This document shows, piece by piece, positions 45,610-56,160 of a DNA stretch of 64,000 nucleotides. The translations under genes were made by a program, and so were the position numbers. Source of the DNA: Humulus lupulus (lineage: Eukaryota > Streptophyta > Magnoliopsida > Rosales > Cannabaceae); assembly GCF_963169125.1 (NCBI RefSeq), contig NC_084795.1:146984145-147048144 (forward strand), written 5' to 3'. Position 1 is the first letter of the stretch. Every line of letters begins with the position of its first letter. The notes beneath the pieces are model-generated. The model was not told the DNA's origin, searched no databases, and saw nothing but the letters and a program-made list of their open reading frames with translations.

Positions 45610-45957
45610 TGTTGACTGTCTTTTTAGCCAACGACGTGAGAACGTCAATTACGACAAGCCTCAAGAGAAATAAAAACGACACAGACGGTTTAAACAAGAA
45701 AAGTAAATAACACAGGAGATTTTATAGTGGTTCAGCCCCGATTGTCGGTAATAGCCTAATCCACTTAGAGTTGTGATTTATAAACCTGTACTCAAGATCA
45801 GATGGACTGAGCCAACTAAGTTTCTTCAGTACAAATTGCAAAAATACAAGAATTCTCTCTCTAGAATACTCAGACCCAACTTTCTCTCTCTAGAATACAC
45901 AGTCCCAATTTTCTCTCTCTAGAAAGAAAAAGCCCCTCTCTCATCCCATAAACTCTC

Positions 45958-45965
45958 TATTTATA
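45958..45965 (-). promoter_or_regulatory. TATA box of element L 3' LTR
   Basis: The minus strand reads CCTATAAATAGAG (45967-45955). The matching box in the 5' LTR is at 52703-52710. Confidence 0.7.
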
Positions 45966-46314
45966 GGCCTGGGATCCTCAACTGATATCCCCTTATGATA
46001 GGGATATTTTATTATATTTATTACATTTAAACATTCAAAATTCGAAATGTAACAAACCCGCCATTTGTGGGAAGAATGAGAGATTCCCGCGTATGTTGTT
46101 GAAGCTGTCTCTGGGAATCTTGACTTAGTCTCCTCTAGCTAGTTGATCCACCTCCTACTGACCACTCATGCAAGTGTTGGTCGGACGTGCATGGTGGTAG
46201 GACATGTTTTCGTGGGTTGAACGTGCATGGTGGTAGGACATGCATTTCTCTCCTCTAGCATGCCATGTTCCTCCTTGAACCAATCTCCTTGGCTTCTCCT
46301 CGGGCCAAGGTGGT

Positions 46315-46810
46315 CCGAGGCAACCTCCTTGGCACCTCACCGTGGACAACATTGAGGCAACCTCCTTGGCACCTCACCTTGGACAACATTGAGGCAACCT
46401 CCTTGGCACCTCACCTTGGACAACATTGAGGCAACTTCCTTGGCACCTCACCTTGGACAACATTGAGGCAACCTCCTTTAGCATCTCCCAAACATGTCCG
46501 ATGGAACATTGTATAGGCTCTCCTTATCAAAATCTAAGTCTCCATTCTCTTGCATGAGACTCCTCCTCCTTAGCTACTTACCTTGGACACGTTCGAGCCA
46601 ACACTTAGGAAACCTTGGGAGGCCTGCCTCCTACACACCCTTGGGGTCTCTTAGGACCACATCCTCCTTGGGGTCTCCTAAGACCACTTTCTTGAGTTCT
46701 CCTCGGACCTCATCCTTGGGTTCTCCTAGGATCACTCTCTTGGGGTCTCCTAAGACCACATCCTCCTTGGGGTCTCCTAGGAACACTCCCCTTAGCTCTC
46801 CTAGAATGCA
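46315..46810 (-). repeat. Two minisatellites in element L left LTR
   Basis: First series (46315-46480): four copies of a unit around CCTTGGCACCTCACCTTGG. Second series (46620-46810): about seven diverged copies of CTTGGGGTCTCCTAGGACCAC. The second series has one more unit than in the right LTR. Confidence 0.8.
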
Positions 46811-46857
46811 TTCTCCTTAGCCTCCTAGGATACATTCTCCAATTTTTGGGTATAACA

Positions 46858-46872
46858 TTTGCCCCCAAGTTT
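46858..46872 (-). other. Element L polypurine tract
   Basis: On the minus strand it reads AAACTTGGGGGCAAA, directly before the LTR start TGTTATACCC. Confidence 0.85.
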
Positions 46873-47154
46873 ATTATACGATTTCCCTCGTATGATAAAC
46901 TTTTCTTCTAGCAAAATATTCTTGAGATTATTCAAAAGCTTCTATCCGGTTGATAACTTTCCCGTAACTCCCATGACAGAACTTGTCTTGAACTTGTCTT
47001 GTGACTTCTTCAAACTCTATTTTCTTGATACAATGAAAACATAAGCTCCCTTTGTATATGTTGCAAAATCATCATAGTATAGAGACAGGTTGTTGAATAT
47101 CCTCGATTTGGTTGCGCTAGGATTAGAATTTCGGTGATCGAACTTTTTTTTTAG

Positions 47155-48885
47155 CAATTTGATCCGATCGGACCATGTGTGAGCTCTTTGATCCCAAATG
47201 CATCCGATCGGACCCTTGGATATGGGCTAAGCCAAGGCCACTTGAAACTCTCGGGCCACGCTGCTACTTCTTGGCTCGGACATCAACACCCAGACGCACG
47301 CGGGCCTACCTGAACACTTATCAATGTGATCCGATCGGACCTGAACACTCTTCTTGGCATCTTCAACCATGCCCGATCGGATGAACACTCTTCTTGGCAT
47401 CTCCAACCACGTCCGATCGGATGAACACTCTTCTTGGCATCTCCAACCATGTCCGATCAGACATTGCGTACCCTTGGCCCAAAACTCAGTCCATCTTTTG
47501 GCTTGTGTGGGACTTCTGCTCTGACTTGCTCCGAGCCAACCACCTAGGAAGTTTACCTCGGACATGCCCGAGCCAAACGTTTGGCACACATGCATGGTCT
47601 TCCTCGGACATGTCCGATCGGATGTTAGGACTTCTTGTCTCTCCTCGGACATGGGTCCAAGGCAATCACTTTGGCTCTCCTCGGACATGTCCGAGCCACA
47701 TATTTTTGGAAGCTCAAACTCAGGTCCGATCGGACTCTTCGTGACCTCTCCTTGGACCAAGGTGGTCTGAGCCAACCATTTGGGACACATGCATGGTCCT
47801 CCTCGGACATGTCCGATCGGAGCTTACATGATCTTTCCTCGAACCAAGGTTCAAGTCAATGACTTGGCTTTTCCTCGAACATGGTCCAATCGGAGCTTGT
47901 GTGGCCTTTCCTTGGCCAAAATCTAAGTCCATTCTCTTGAAGCTTACCTCGGATAGCTTCGAGCCAACCTCCTTGAAGCTCACCTCGGATAGGTCCGAGC
48001 CAAGTAATGTGGATGCTTACCTCAGATAGCTTCGAGCCAACCTCCTTCAAGCTCACCTCGGATAGGTCCGAGCCAAGCACTAGGCTCCTCCAATTATGTC
48101 CGATCGGACCGTGTTTGACCTCGTCCAAAATCTAAGTCCATGGGACCTCTCCTTAGACTTGGTCCGAGCCAATCTTTTTGGAAGCTCACCAAGCTAAGGT
48201 CCGAGCCAATTCCTTGGCACACATGCATGGCTCTCCTCGGACATAGTCCGATCAGAGATATTCAACATGGTCCGATCGGAGATATGCAACATGGCTTTCA
48301 TGACCTTTCCTCGAACCAAGGTCTAAGCCAATGTCTTGGCTTCTCCTCGGACATGGCCCGAGCCAAGCATTTGGCTCCTCCATCAAGGTCCGACCGAATT
48401 CTTTGTGGCCTCTCCTTGGCCAAGATCCATCTACTTGGACGCAGCTGGGTTCCTCGGACCAGACGCATCACCTCGGACGAATGCCCCCCACTCCGCTCGG
48501 ATGCAGCCTAACTGCTCGGACACCAACACTTAGACGCACGCGGGCCTACCTGAACACTCATGGCATCCGCTCGGCCATGTCCTATCCGATCGGACATAAT
48601 GTAGCTTCCAACCACTCAAGCGTGTTTCTCCTCTTCAGATGCAGCACCTTAGGCACCAATATCTGGGCCTAGATCCTTGGACGTAGGTGAGATGCTCCTT
48701 GGATCAACATGCATCCGATCGGCCATCTCAAGGTATGCTTGGACACCACATTTTTCAAACACTTTAAGCACCTGTATTGATCGTGAGCATGGAAAAACAG
48801 GGATAAGCCGTGTTGACATGAATGCAATGCATGGAACAGTAGCCAGCCTTCTAAGCATGCACATCCGATCGGACATAGGCAGCAT
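47155..48885. repeat. TCCGATCGGA palindrome region of element L
   Basis: About 17 copies of TCCGATCGGA or one-mismatch forms occur in 1.7 kb (for example near 47162, 47208, 47331, 47412, 47612, 47725, 47812, 48101, 48273, 48587 and 48867). Between them about a dozen CCGAGCCAA motifs and CTCCTCGGACATG blocks recur with irregular spacing. The pattern is a shuffled minisatellite, not a clean tandem array. The arm TCGGACC also occurs in the L LTR inverted repeat at 53061-53083. Confidence 0.8.
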
Positions 48886-49863
48886 CACCATTTGGACGCT
48901 TCTCGTTGGAACTAGACACACCTTTCGGACCAAACATGGTATACTCCATGCTATAATTTTTTCAAACATTTCACCTTTAGGCACTCTTAGTTACGTTCAG
49001 GAAAAACCATCAAAGCACCTTGTTCGAACCTCCCAAAATTATTTTGAGAGATTGATTTCTCTCAATCAATCTTGGTGAAAACTTGACTTCTCCTCCCAAG
49101 GACAAATTTTCACCATGTAGCATCTATTTTGCATGCATTTGTTTGATTCACTCCAGGGAAGTTGATCGATGATACATGCTTAGCCGACCAGGGAAGTTGT
49201 ATCTGCTCTCCTGAGCAAGAAAACTTTGCACCTGATCAGCTAAACTTGTAGCTGTTGGCATTTATACTTTACTTCTCCTTGTTAACTTAAAACATTCTAA
49301 GTCTCCTCTAGACTTAAAAAGTTATAAGTTTTTTGTGAAGAGTAAAGTCACTCTGGTGTATGCCTTAGATTTTCGCATGAGTACTTAGTTTTCTAACTTA
49401 GAAATGCTAGACATTTCATAAGTCCATGCTAAGTATACTTTCTCACACTCTTATTGCTCTAACATTTTATGAGCATGATGTTTATGGTCACACGAATATC
49501 TACTCCTAACTTGAAATTTAAAAAAAAACTCCAAGTTACTTAAGCTTTGCCAAGCAAGTTAGCTTAATGGCCTTTTTGGACTTTGAAAATTTACAAGTCA
49601 GCCTAAAAACAGATATATTAACTCGTGCTCTTATTGCCTGTGTTAAGTTATATACCAACATACCCCATGTGCCCCCCAGGTGGTTGAGGGTTGAAAGATC
49701 CTTAGTCACTTGCTACCTGACTGAATCTGTTCGAGCAGTTAATTACTCGTGAAACACATAGAATATATGGAAAATACTCAAGCAGTTGAACACTGCTTGA
49801 ACATATCGACCAGTTGAACACTGCTCGGATAACTAACACACATGCATATTTGTAGCAAGAATC

Positions 49864-49882
49864 GACCACGCTGCGCGTGGTC
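49864..49882. repeat. Perfect 8-bp hairpin in element L
   Basis: GACCACGC, a TGC loop, then GCGTGGTC. It lies about 240 bp past the gag end on the minus strand. Confidence 0.7.
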
Positions 49883-50123
49883 TCTTTTATTACTCGTAAA
49901 TTAAAATGGACAAAACATGTCTAATAACAAGTCTTAAACAACCAAAATTGTTCAAAATAAAATGACTGGCTAGCAAATAACTAGTTCATACACCAAACTT
50001 AAATAACAAGTCTAAAAAACTCGAAATCAAGCTACCACTCTGAAAGCGGTATTTAAAAATAATATCTCCTTCGATGCTCTATGTGCACGCTACTCCAGTG
50101 ATTCCTGCGCTTAGCACTCCTCC

Positions 50124-52299
50124 TCAGCATACTCCTCCTCTTGCTTCGTTGCTCTCCTCAGCTAAGGGTGGACCTCCACATATAGTGTCAACGGTGAAGT
50201 CCACAGGTCCAGGCTGCAAGGGTGGAGATCTTTGTCGCTTGAATCCGGAGTTGCTTCTACCTCCTTCTCCTTGGGGTGTCTCTGCTCGGTACTTCTTCAA
50301 CTTGCCCGACCGGAGAAGAAATTCTATCTCGTCCTTGAGGTGGTTGCATTCATTCGTGTCGTGACCATAATCTTCATGGAAGCAACAATACTTGTTCATG
50401 TCTATCTTCCTCATCTCTCTCCTGATGGGTGGAGGCTTCTTCTAAGGAACCTCCTCTTGACTAGCAAGATATATCTCTGCTCGGGTGGTTGAGAGAGTGG
50501 TGTAGTTGGTGAATTGAGGCTCATACTTGGTTGGCTTCTCACTTGAACCCAACTTTGCTTTCTTTTCCTCATGGTGGTCAGACCCATTATTTCCACGCTT
50601 CTTCCCACCATCACTAGGAGAGTCAGTTGGTCTGCTTGGATTGTTTATGCCATTCTCCCCCTTCTCTATCGCATCATCCAAATTCATATATTTTTCCGCC
50701 CGGTCAAGAAATTGTTGAAGTGTTGAAATTGGATGGCGATGGATGCTGTCCCATAGAGGACTCCGATAAATTATCCCAGCAGATATAGCAACCATCTTCC
50801 CTTCGTCTCCTACAGCAGTTGCTCTATTGGCTTCTCTCATGAACCTCTGTATATAGCTCTTTAGAGACTCATCTTTTCCTTGTTTAATATCTGCCAAATC
50901 ATTGGCGTAAACTGGTGGAGTCCGGGTAGTGCTAAATTGTCTACAAAACTCCTTCCTGAATGCCTCCCAAGAGGTAATGGAGTTTGGTTTAAACCTCCAA
51001 TACCACTCATGGGCAGTGTCCATCAAGGTGGTGGGGAAGACTCTACACCAATAGTCATCACTCACTCCGAGCAGTTCCATCTGGTCCTCAAACTTCCCAA
51101 CATGTCTGATTGGATCTGACTTTTTGGTATAAATTGGTAGTACCGGTGCTTTGTACTTTGCTGGTGGCTGGGCTGCTCTAATTCGAGCACAAAATGGGCT
51201 GCCACTCCGGTAGTCGATCGCATCTATCTCGGAAAGTCGTTTCGACAAACCTTGCACTGCAGCTGCTAGCATGTCAAGCTGTGCTTGGATAGCTAGTGCA
51301 ACTGATGAGGTTCCAAGGTTTTGACCACCTAGTCAGGCATTACCATCTGGCGTGCAACCGTCAAGTATTTCTACTTGACTGGTAGGACGGTCCATATTTT
51401 GCCCTTCGACCGGGACGGTCCTCCTCTTGTTGGTGATAACATACCTTAGATCCTTCTGAGAAGCATGCTCTCCTACCCGATCAAACACCGTACTCTTCGA
51501 TTTCCCAGCGGGCTTACTACGTGGGACTTCCTCTCTCCTGCTACGCCGCTGGTCGGGGTGCAATGGAGGCTTCTTGGCGCGCTCTGGGCAGTTTTCTCCC
51601 CTTCGTGGGTTGTGGTCCTCCTTTTCCCTTGACTGGCTGGTGGGATGACTATCAGCCTCATCCCCTCCATGCCCATCTTTGAACTGTGAGGTCCTCTTTT
51701 CTCTAGGAGCCTTATTTTGCTCCTGCCCAGGTGGAGTCTTTTTACTGCCCGATCGGTGACTTCTGGAGGGGGTTCTAGAGTGCTCCCCTTGGGTTGAGGT
51801 AGTGTGCGATCGGACTTCATCTCCCTCACCAGGTGGGTTATTACCATCCCTCCTTGGTCTATCATTGCTCCTACCACGAGCTTCTGTGGTCCTTGCTCCT
51901 GGAGGGGGGTCCTCCTCGTACTGCAGCTTGGGCATTGGCTTGGGCCAAATGGGTAGCTGCTTCCAAAGCAAGCGTTGCTTCACGATGTTTCCGATTGACC
52001 TCCTCCTGTTGTTGTCTGAGCTCCTCACTTCTGGCCTCCATATCACGTTTTTCCTGCTCTAAGGCAGCTCTCTGCCTGGCCATCTCTTCATCAAATGCCT
52101 CTTGCCTAGCGTGGAATTGTGCCATCTCCTCCTGGAAGGCCCCCACGGTCTCTTGGAGCTCTTAAACTCCTGGAGTCACGTCCTCAAGCATGACCCTAGG
52201 CTCATTCTCACGATATTGTGGGCTAGGACCTTCAGATCTAGCAGGTTCTTTAGAGGAGCTTGTCCTCTTGGAAGCAGCAGTGGTGTTCTTAGGCGCCAT
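50124..52299 (-). pseudogene. gag: Element L gag, three stops and one frameshift
   Basis: ATG at 52299 begins MAPKNTTAASKR. A TAA at about 52165 interrupts, then EEMAQFHARQEAFDEEMARQ and EEVNRKHREATLALEAATHL form a long coiled coil. A frameshift at the C run 51903-51908 moves the frame; a long basic, Arg/Ser/Pro-rich region follows to a TGA at 51333. The capsid core is complete after it (51272-50442): HVGKFEDQMELLGVSDDYWC, AHEWYWRFKPNSI, FRKEFCRQFS and DESLKSYIQRFMREANR. A TAG at 50442 precedes the knuckle CCFHEDYGHDTNEC and a conserved end around TICGGPPLAEE, beyond which protease should begin but does not. The match is to Tat/Ogre-type gag. Confidence 0.82.
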
Positions 52300-52331
52300 C
52301 TCGCTTCAGGGACCGTCTGTTCTTCTCTTCA
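52300..52331 (-). other. Element L short leader
   Basis: Only about 30 bp separate the candidate primer site and the gag ATG on the minus strand, an unusually short leader. Confidence 0.5.
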
Positions 52332-52349
52332 GGCTCTCAATGAAAGCAC
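52332..52349 (-). other. Element L candidate primer binding site
   Basis: On the minus strand TGGTGCTTTCATTGAGAG begins three bases after the 5' LTR end. It starts TGG as primer sites do, but differs from the tRNA-Met type of B, C, D and F. I cannot name the tRNA with confidence. Confidence 0.6.
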
Positions 52350-52352
52350 CAA

Positions 52353-53593
52353 AATGTTGACTGTCTTTTTAGCCAACGACGTGAGAATGTCAATTACGAC
52401 AAGCCTTCAAGAGAAATAAAAACGACACAGACGGTTTAAACAAGAAAAGTAAATAACAGAGGAGATTTTATAGTGGTTCAGCCCCGATTGTCGGTAATAG
52501 CCTAATCCACTTAGAGTTGTATTTATAAACCTGTACTCAAGATCAGATGGACTGAGCCAACTGAGTTTCTTCAGTACAAATTGCAAAAATACAAGAATTC
52601 TCTCTCTAGAATACTCAGACCCAACTTTCTCTCTCTAGAATACACAGTCCCAATTTTCTCTCTCTAGAAAGAAAAAGCCCCTCTCTCATCCCATAAACTC
52701 TCTATTTATAGGCCTGGGATCCTCAACTGATATCCCCTTATGATAGGGATATTTTATTATATTTATTACATTTAAACATTCAAAATTCGAAATGTAACAA
52801 ACCCGCCATTTGTGGGAAGAATGAGAGATTCCCGCGTATGTTGTTGAAGCTGTCTCTGGGAATCTTGACTTAGTCTCCTCTAGCTAGTTGATCCACCTCC
52901 TACTGACCACTCATGCAAGTGTTGGTTGGACGTGTATGGTGGTAGGACATGTTTTCGTGGGTTGAACGTGCATGGTGGTAGGACATGCACTTCTCTCCTC
53001 TAACATGGCACTCTCCTCTAGCATGCCATGTTCCTCCTTGAACGAATCTCCTTGGCTTCTCCTCGGACCAAGGTGGTCCGAGGCAACCTCCTTAGCACCT
53101 CACCTTGGACAACATTGAGGCAACCTCCTTGGCACCTCACCTTGGACAACATTGAGGCAACCTCCTTGGCACCTCACCTTGGACAACATTGAGGCAACTT
53201 CCTTGGCAGCTCACCTTGGACAACATTGAGGCAACCTCCTTTAGCATCTCCCAAACATGTCCGATGGAACATTGTATAGGCTCTCCTTATCAAAATCTAA
53301 GTCTCCATTCTCTTGCATGAGACTCCTCCTCCTTAGCTACTTACCTTGGACACGTTCGAGCCAACACTTAGGAAACCTTGGGAGGCCTGCCTCCTACACA
53401 CCCTTGGGGTCTCTTAGGACCACATCCTCCTTGGGGTCTCCTAAGACCACTTTCTTGAGTTCTCCTCGGACCTCATCCTTGGGTTCTCCTAGGATCACTC
53501 CCTTGGGGTCTCCTAGGACCACTCCCCTTACCTTTCCTAGAATGCATTCTCCTTAGCCTCCTAGGATACATTCTCCAATTTTTGGGTATAACA
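52353..53593 (-). repeat. Element L right LTR (5' LTR, 1241 bp)
   Basis: It matches the left LTR closely. Differences include an 18-19-bp duplication near 53000 (CTCTCCTCTARCATG) and one fewer unit in the second minisatellite. An inverted repeat CCTCGGACC/GGTCCGAGG with a 5-bp spacer lies at 53061-53083 (its left-LTR copy has one mismatch). Confidence 0.9.
52703..52710 (-). promoter_or_regulatory. TATA box of element L 5' LTR
   Basis: The minus strand reads CCTATAAATAGAG. The repeats at 53061-53500 lie upstream of it, in U3. Confidence 0.7.
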
Positions 53594-53598
53594 GCTAC
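53594..53598. other. Target-site duplication of L, right copy (GCTAC)
   Basis: It follows the LTR end CA at 53593. Confidence 0.93.
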
Positions 53599-53985
53599 CA
53601 TAGTGAATCCCACTTTCTTGGGAACACATTGAACCGGGTTGACCCACGAACTATCTAAAATTGGGTAAATAATACCAACATCAAGCCACTTAATCACCTC
53701 CTCTTTTACCACTTCCTTCATAACAAGATTAAGCCTTCGTTGTTGTTCAACAGAATTGCTACATGAATCCTCCAGAATAATCTTATCCATACAAAGTGAG
53801 GGACTTATACCCTTGATATCTGCCATAGTCCAACCAATAGCCTTGTTGTATTTCTTCAACATATCAAGCAACATATTCTCTTTTTCAACCCCCAACAACA
53901 CAAAAATAATCACAAGTAAAGTCTCTTCACAACCCAAATAAACATACTTCAAATGATTAGGCAAAGGCTTCAATTCCAAATTTTG
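53599..53985 (-). pseudogene. Element K reverse transcriptase, N-terminal part
   Basis: The frame encodes ELKPLPNHLKYVYLGCEETL, then YNKAIGWTMADIKGISPSLC and EVIKWLDVGIIYPILDSSWV, leading to PVQCVPKKVGF at the L junction. This wording is the Athila RT entry. A frameshift near 53980 separates it from the protease-side frame. It continues at 45604 beyond L. Confidence 0.85.
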
Positions 53986-54898
53986 TGGTTCTTGAATAGA
54001 TGGCTTGGAAGGCTTGAATTTCTTTCCAATAATTCTAAAGACTCAAAATTCCTTCCAACTTGAATAAAAGGCACCTTGGATTCTACCCATGTAACTTGGG
54101 TTTCTTCCTTTTCACTCATTTCTTCAAGCTCTTCAAGTGAAATAACTCCCAATCCCTATTTGCAAGTTTCTTTTAGCAATTTTTCACCCACAATAGTATC
54201 AATCACACTCAAAGAAGAGCATTCCTCAATCTCATCCAAAGTGACAGTGGTTGGCCTTTCTTCTCCAATTCCTAACTTCTTGAAAATCGACATGGGCATC
54301 AAATTAATACTAGCCCCCAAGTCACAAAGTGCTCTAACAACATCTCTACCACCAATAGAACAAGGAATTGTAAAGCTACCCGGATCTTTCAATTTGGGAG
54401 GAATTTTATTTTTCAATATAGCACTACAACCTTCAATCAAACCACCATTTCAAATTCTCCAAGTCTCCTCTTCTTGGGTAAAATATCCTTCAAAAACATC
54501 ACATAGTAAGACATTTATTCCAAAGCTTCCACCAACGGTATATTGATGTGAAATTATTCCAAAACATCTAAAACTCTACGGAATTGACCATCTTGTTGCT
54601 GCTTTTGAAATCGCTAAGGAAATGGCAGAGGTGCCTTGCCCAATGGCTTCTCTGATGCATTTTACGGAGGAATTGTTGTAGCATTTGCATCAAGATCAGC
54701 ATTTGACATATTTGAAATGCCAACTCTTTCTTCCTTTTCCACACTACTTTGGATTGAAGTAGGCTCATTTTTTCCCTTAGAATTATCCTCATTCAACTCC
54801 AGATTTTTACCACTCCTTAAGGTAACTGCTTTGTAATGCTCCTTACCATCTCTCCTTGGATTTTCGGTATCACTAGTAAAGGTGCCTTGTGCTCTATT
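53986..54898 (-). pseudogene. Element K gag-protease linker and protease, internally deleted
   Basis: At 54450-54840 the minus strand shows the Athila linker in broken frames, including a stretch ending near FLKDILPKKRRLGEFE. Protease starts in 54156-54440: SFTIPCSIGGRDVVRALCDLGASINLMP with the active-site DLGAS, then SIFKKLGIGEERPTTVTL. It jumps straight to DEIEECSSLSVID, so the part with the second catalytic strand (an ILGRPFL-type motif in the family) is missing. A TAG closes the frame at 54156. The segment to 53970 is the linker to RT. Gag proper would lie beyond F. Confidence 0.75.
54894..54898. other. Presumed TSD of F, left copy (CTATT)
   Basis: CTATT precedes the LTR start TGTAACACAC; the right copy is outside the window. 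Confidence 0.55.
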
Positions 54899-55975
54899 TG
54901 TAACACACTACTACCTTAGACTCGTTACTAAGTGAGTTTAAAACGTGCAATTAACTCGCTAACCGAGGTTTTAGGTTAAAAGTGTAGCTAAACTGTAATA
55001 AAAGTCATATAATTTGAAAATGTAATCATTCACTGAAAATTATACAGCGTTAAACATTTGGGATCCTAAAATACTGTTTGGAAATATTTATAACTCAAAA
55101 ATATGATTAAATTCGACTAAACGACAAAATTCGGACTAATACAAAACATCTCCCAAAAATACCCTTGGCCGTGGCAGCCAGGCAGGCCAAACATGTACAC
55201 GTCGCTTCACGCTCTCCGTACTCATGGTTGGTCGACCTTCCCCTTGCCCTTACCTACACCATAGAGCAACCGCGAGCCAAAGCCCAGCAAGAAAACTCCA
55301 CACAAGAAATCAACATATGCATATCTATCAATCAACTTATAATAAAATCGCCAATAGGCTAAACACATAATGGCCATGCCGTCTCGGCGCTTTACCAGGC
55401 CCTGGGTTCGTGGTCTACACCGTGAGGATATCCCAGGTATCCAATAGGGGCTCACCTTGGCAACTCGCACTCCGTGTGCTAAACGCTGCTCCCGGCCCCT
55501 TGCTGTACTCGGCCTTGCCGTTCTCGGCCGTTGCCATTCCCGACCCTCACCTTTCTCGACCCTCGCCGTACATTTACAGATATGCAACACATAGCATAAA
55601 CTTAACAAACACTTAAACAAATACAAGAATACCCAATAAGGCTACGCCCTGCATCTTAATCACATAGGGTCGTGCCCTGCAATACAAACTATAGGGCCAT
55701 GCCCTGCTCTATGAGTACAATAGTCTTCTTACCTGTGTCCCGAGCATTCCGAGCACAGTCCTCTAGTCCGAGCCTCGCTGACAACCTAGTCACAATGTAT
55801 CAACAACATCCATCCATTAAGTTTTAATCCATTAAATAACTTTGGGTTATAATTCTATTCTCGGGGACCTTGCATTCTATCAACCTAGGTGATCAAATCC
55901 ATCCCGAGCCTTAAGTTTTGGACTCCCTAGCCTAAAACCTTATCCGGGTCCAAAAACCCACTAAGCGTCGTGGCC

Positions 55976-56160
55976 CCATGGTCCCATGCCGCAACCCGCC
56001 TCAACTAGAAAGTAGCCCCCCCCCCCCCCCCCATTTCAGTTTATGCGCGCTGCAGCCCAACCTATAGAGCGTCGCGGCCCGCCCCCCTTCCTGGCCTCCA
56101 AATCGTTCTAGAGAGTCGCAGCTCAACAAGAACAATGCTGCGGCCCGACCCTTTGAACCC
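55976..56160 (-). repeat. GC-rich repeat cluster in LTR F (GCGTCGCGGCCC type)
   Basis: Units include GCGTCGTGGCCCC (about 55974), ATGCCGCAACCCGCC, GAGCGTCGCGGCCCGCC (56067-56083) and GCTGCGGCCCGACC (56139). In the right LTR the matching region is 63092-63265, with GGGCGCCGCGGCCC at 63184-63197. It is the F version of the palindrome cluster. Confidence 0.65.
56016..56032. repeat. Homopolymer C17
   Basis: Seventeen C residues in the left F LTR; the right LTR has only CTCCCC there (about 63143-63149). It could be slippage or an assembly error. Confidence 0.8.

Larger units (their letters stand above)
45610..46857 (-). repeat. Element L left LTR (3' LTR, 1248 bp)
   Basis: It starts TGTTGACTG and ends GGGTATAACA on the plus strand. 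It includes a minus-strand TATA box (45958-45965), a minisatellite with four copies of a ~38-bp unit (CACCTCACCTTGGACAACATTGAGG type, 46315-46480) and a ~27-bp series CCTTGGGGTCTCCTAAGACC (46620-46800). Confidence 0.9.
46873..50123 (-). other. Element L 3' region without pol, dominated by short palindromic repeats
   Basis: The 3.25 kb between gag and 3' LTR lacks any pol motif. 47155-48885 is the TCCGATCGGA repeat region. 49140-49820 is AT-rich with short duplications (ACCAGGGAAGTTG, GTTGAACACTGCT). A perfect hairpin is at 49864-49882. Open frames up to 187 aa on either strand in the repeat zone carry no domain and are by-products of repeats that lack stop codons. Confidence 0.7.
45610..53593 (-). 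mobile_element. Element L: gag-only, non-autonomous gypsy element (7984 bp)
   Basis: L has LTRs of 1248 bp (45610-46857) and 1241 bp (52353-53593), a perfect TSD GCTAC, a polypurine tract and a candidate primer site. The minus strand encodes gag only (52299 to 50124). No protease, RT or integrase motif occurs in the remaining 3.3 kb, which is instead rich in TCCGATCGGA repeats. This layout fits TR-GAG-like elements (LTR elements with only gag). The gag type, with knuckle CCFHEDYGHDTNEC, resembles the Tat/Ogre lineage. The LTR pair differs at about 16 sites (near 1.3%) plus repeat-number changes, so L is probably the youngest complete insertion here. Confidence 0.8.
37415..54898 (-). mobile_element. 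Element K: Athila-type Ty3/gypsy element, interrupted by L and truncated by F
   Basis: On the minus strand it reads, from the F junction: gag-protease linker and protease (54898 to 54050), RT (53985-53599, then 45604 to 44800 after L), RNase H, integrase (to 43272), a spacer, an extra gene (41825 to about 40480), a long 3' region and 3' LTR (38879 to 37415). The protease and RT wording, the TTTGGGGGTG polypurine tract with a TGATAA LTR start, and the extra gene are those of Athila elements. At least four frameshifts lie in pol. Its 5' LTR and gag are outside the window or beyond F. Confidence 0.85.

Noticed and set aside
47227..47790. Open frame of 187 codons on the minus strand in L
   Set aside because: It falls entirely inside the TCCGATCGGA repeat region, has no domain, and open frames also occur on the other strand there. 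It is a by-product of repeats lacking stop codons.
48140..49078. Open frames of 111-133 codons on both strands in L
   Set aside because: Same repeat region, overlapping on both strands, no motif or start context.
50074..52419. Several plus-strand open frames across L gag
   Set aside because: They mirror the minus-strand gag with its coiled coil, capsid core and zinc knuckle.
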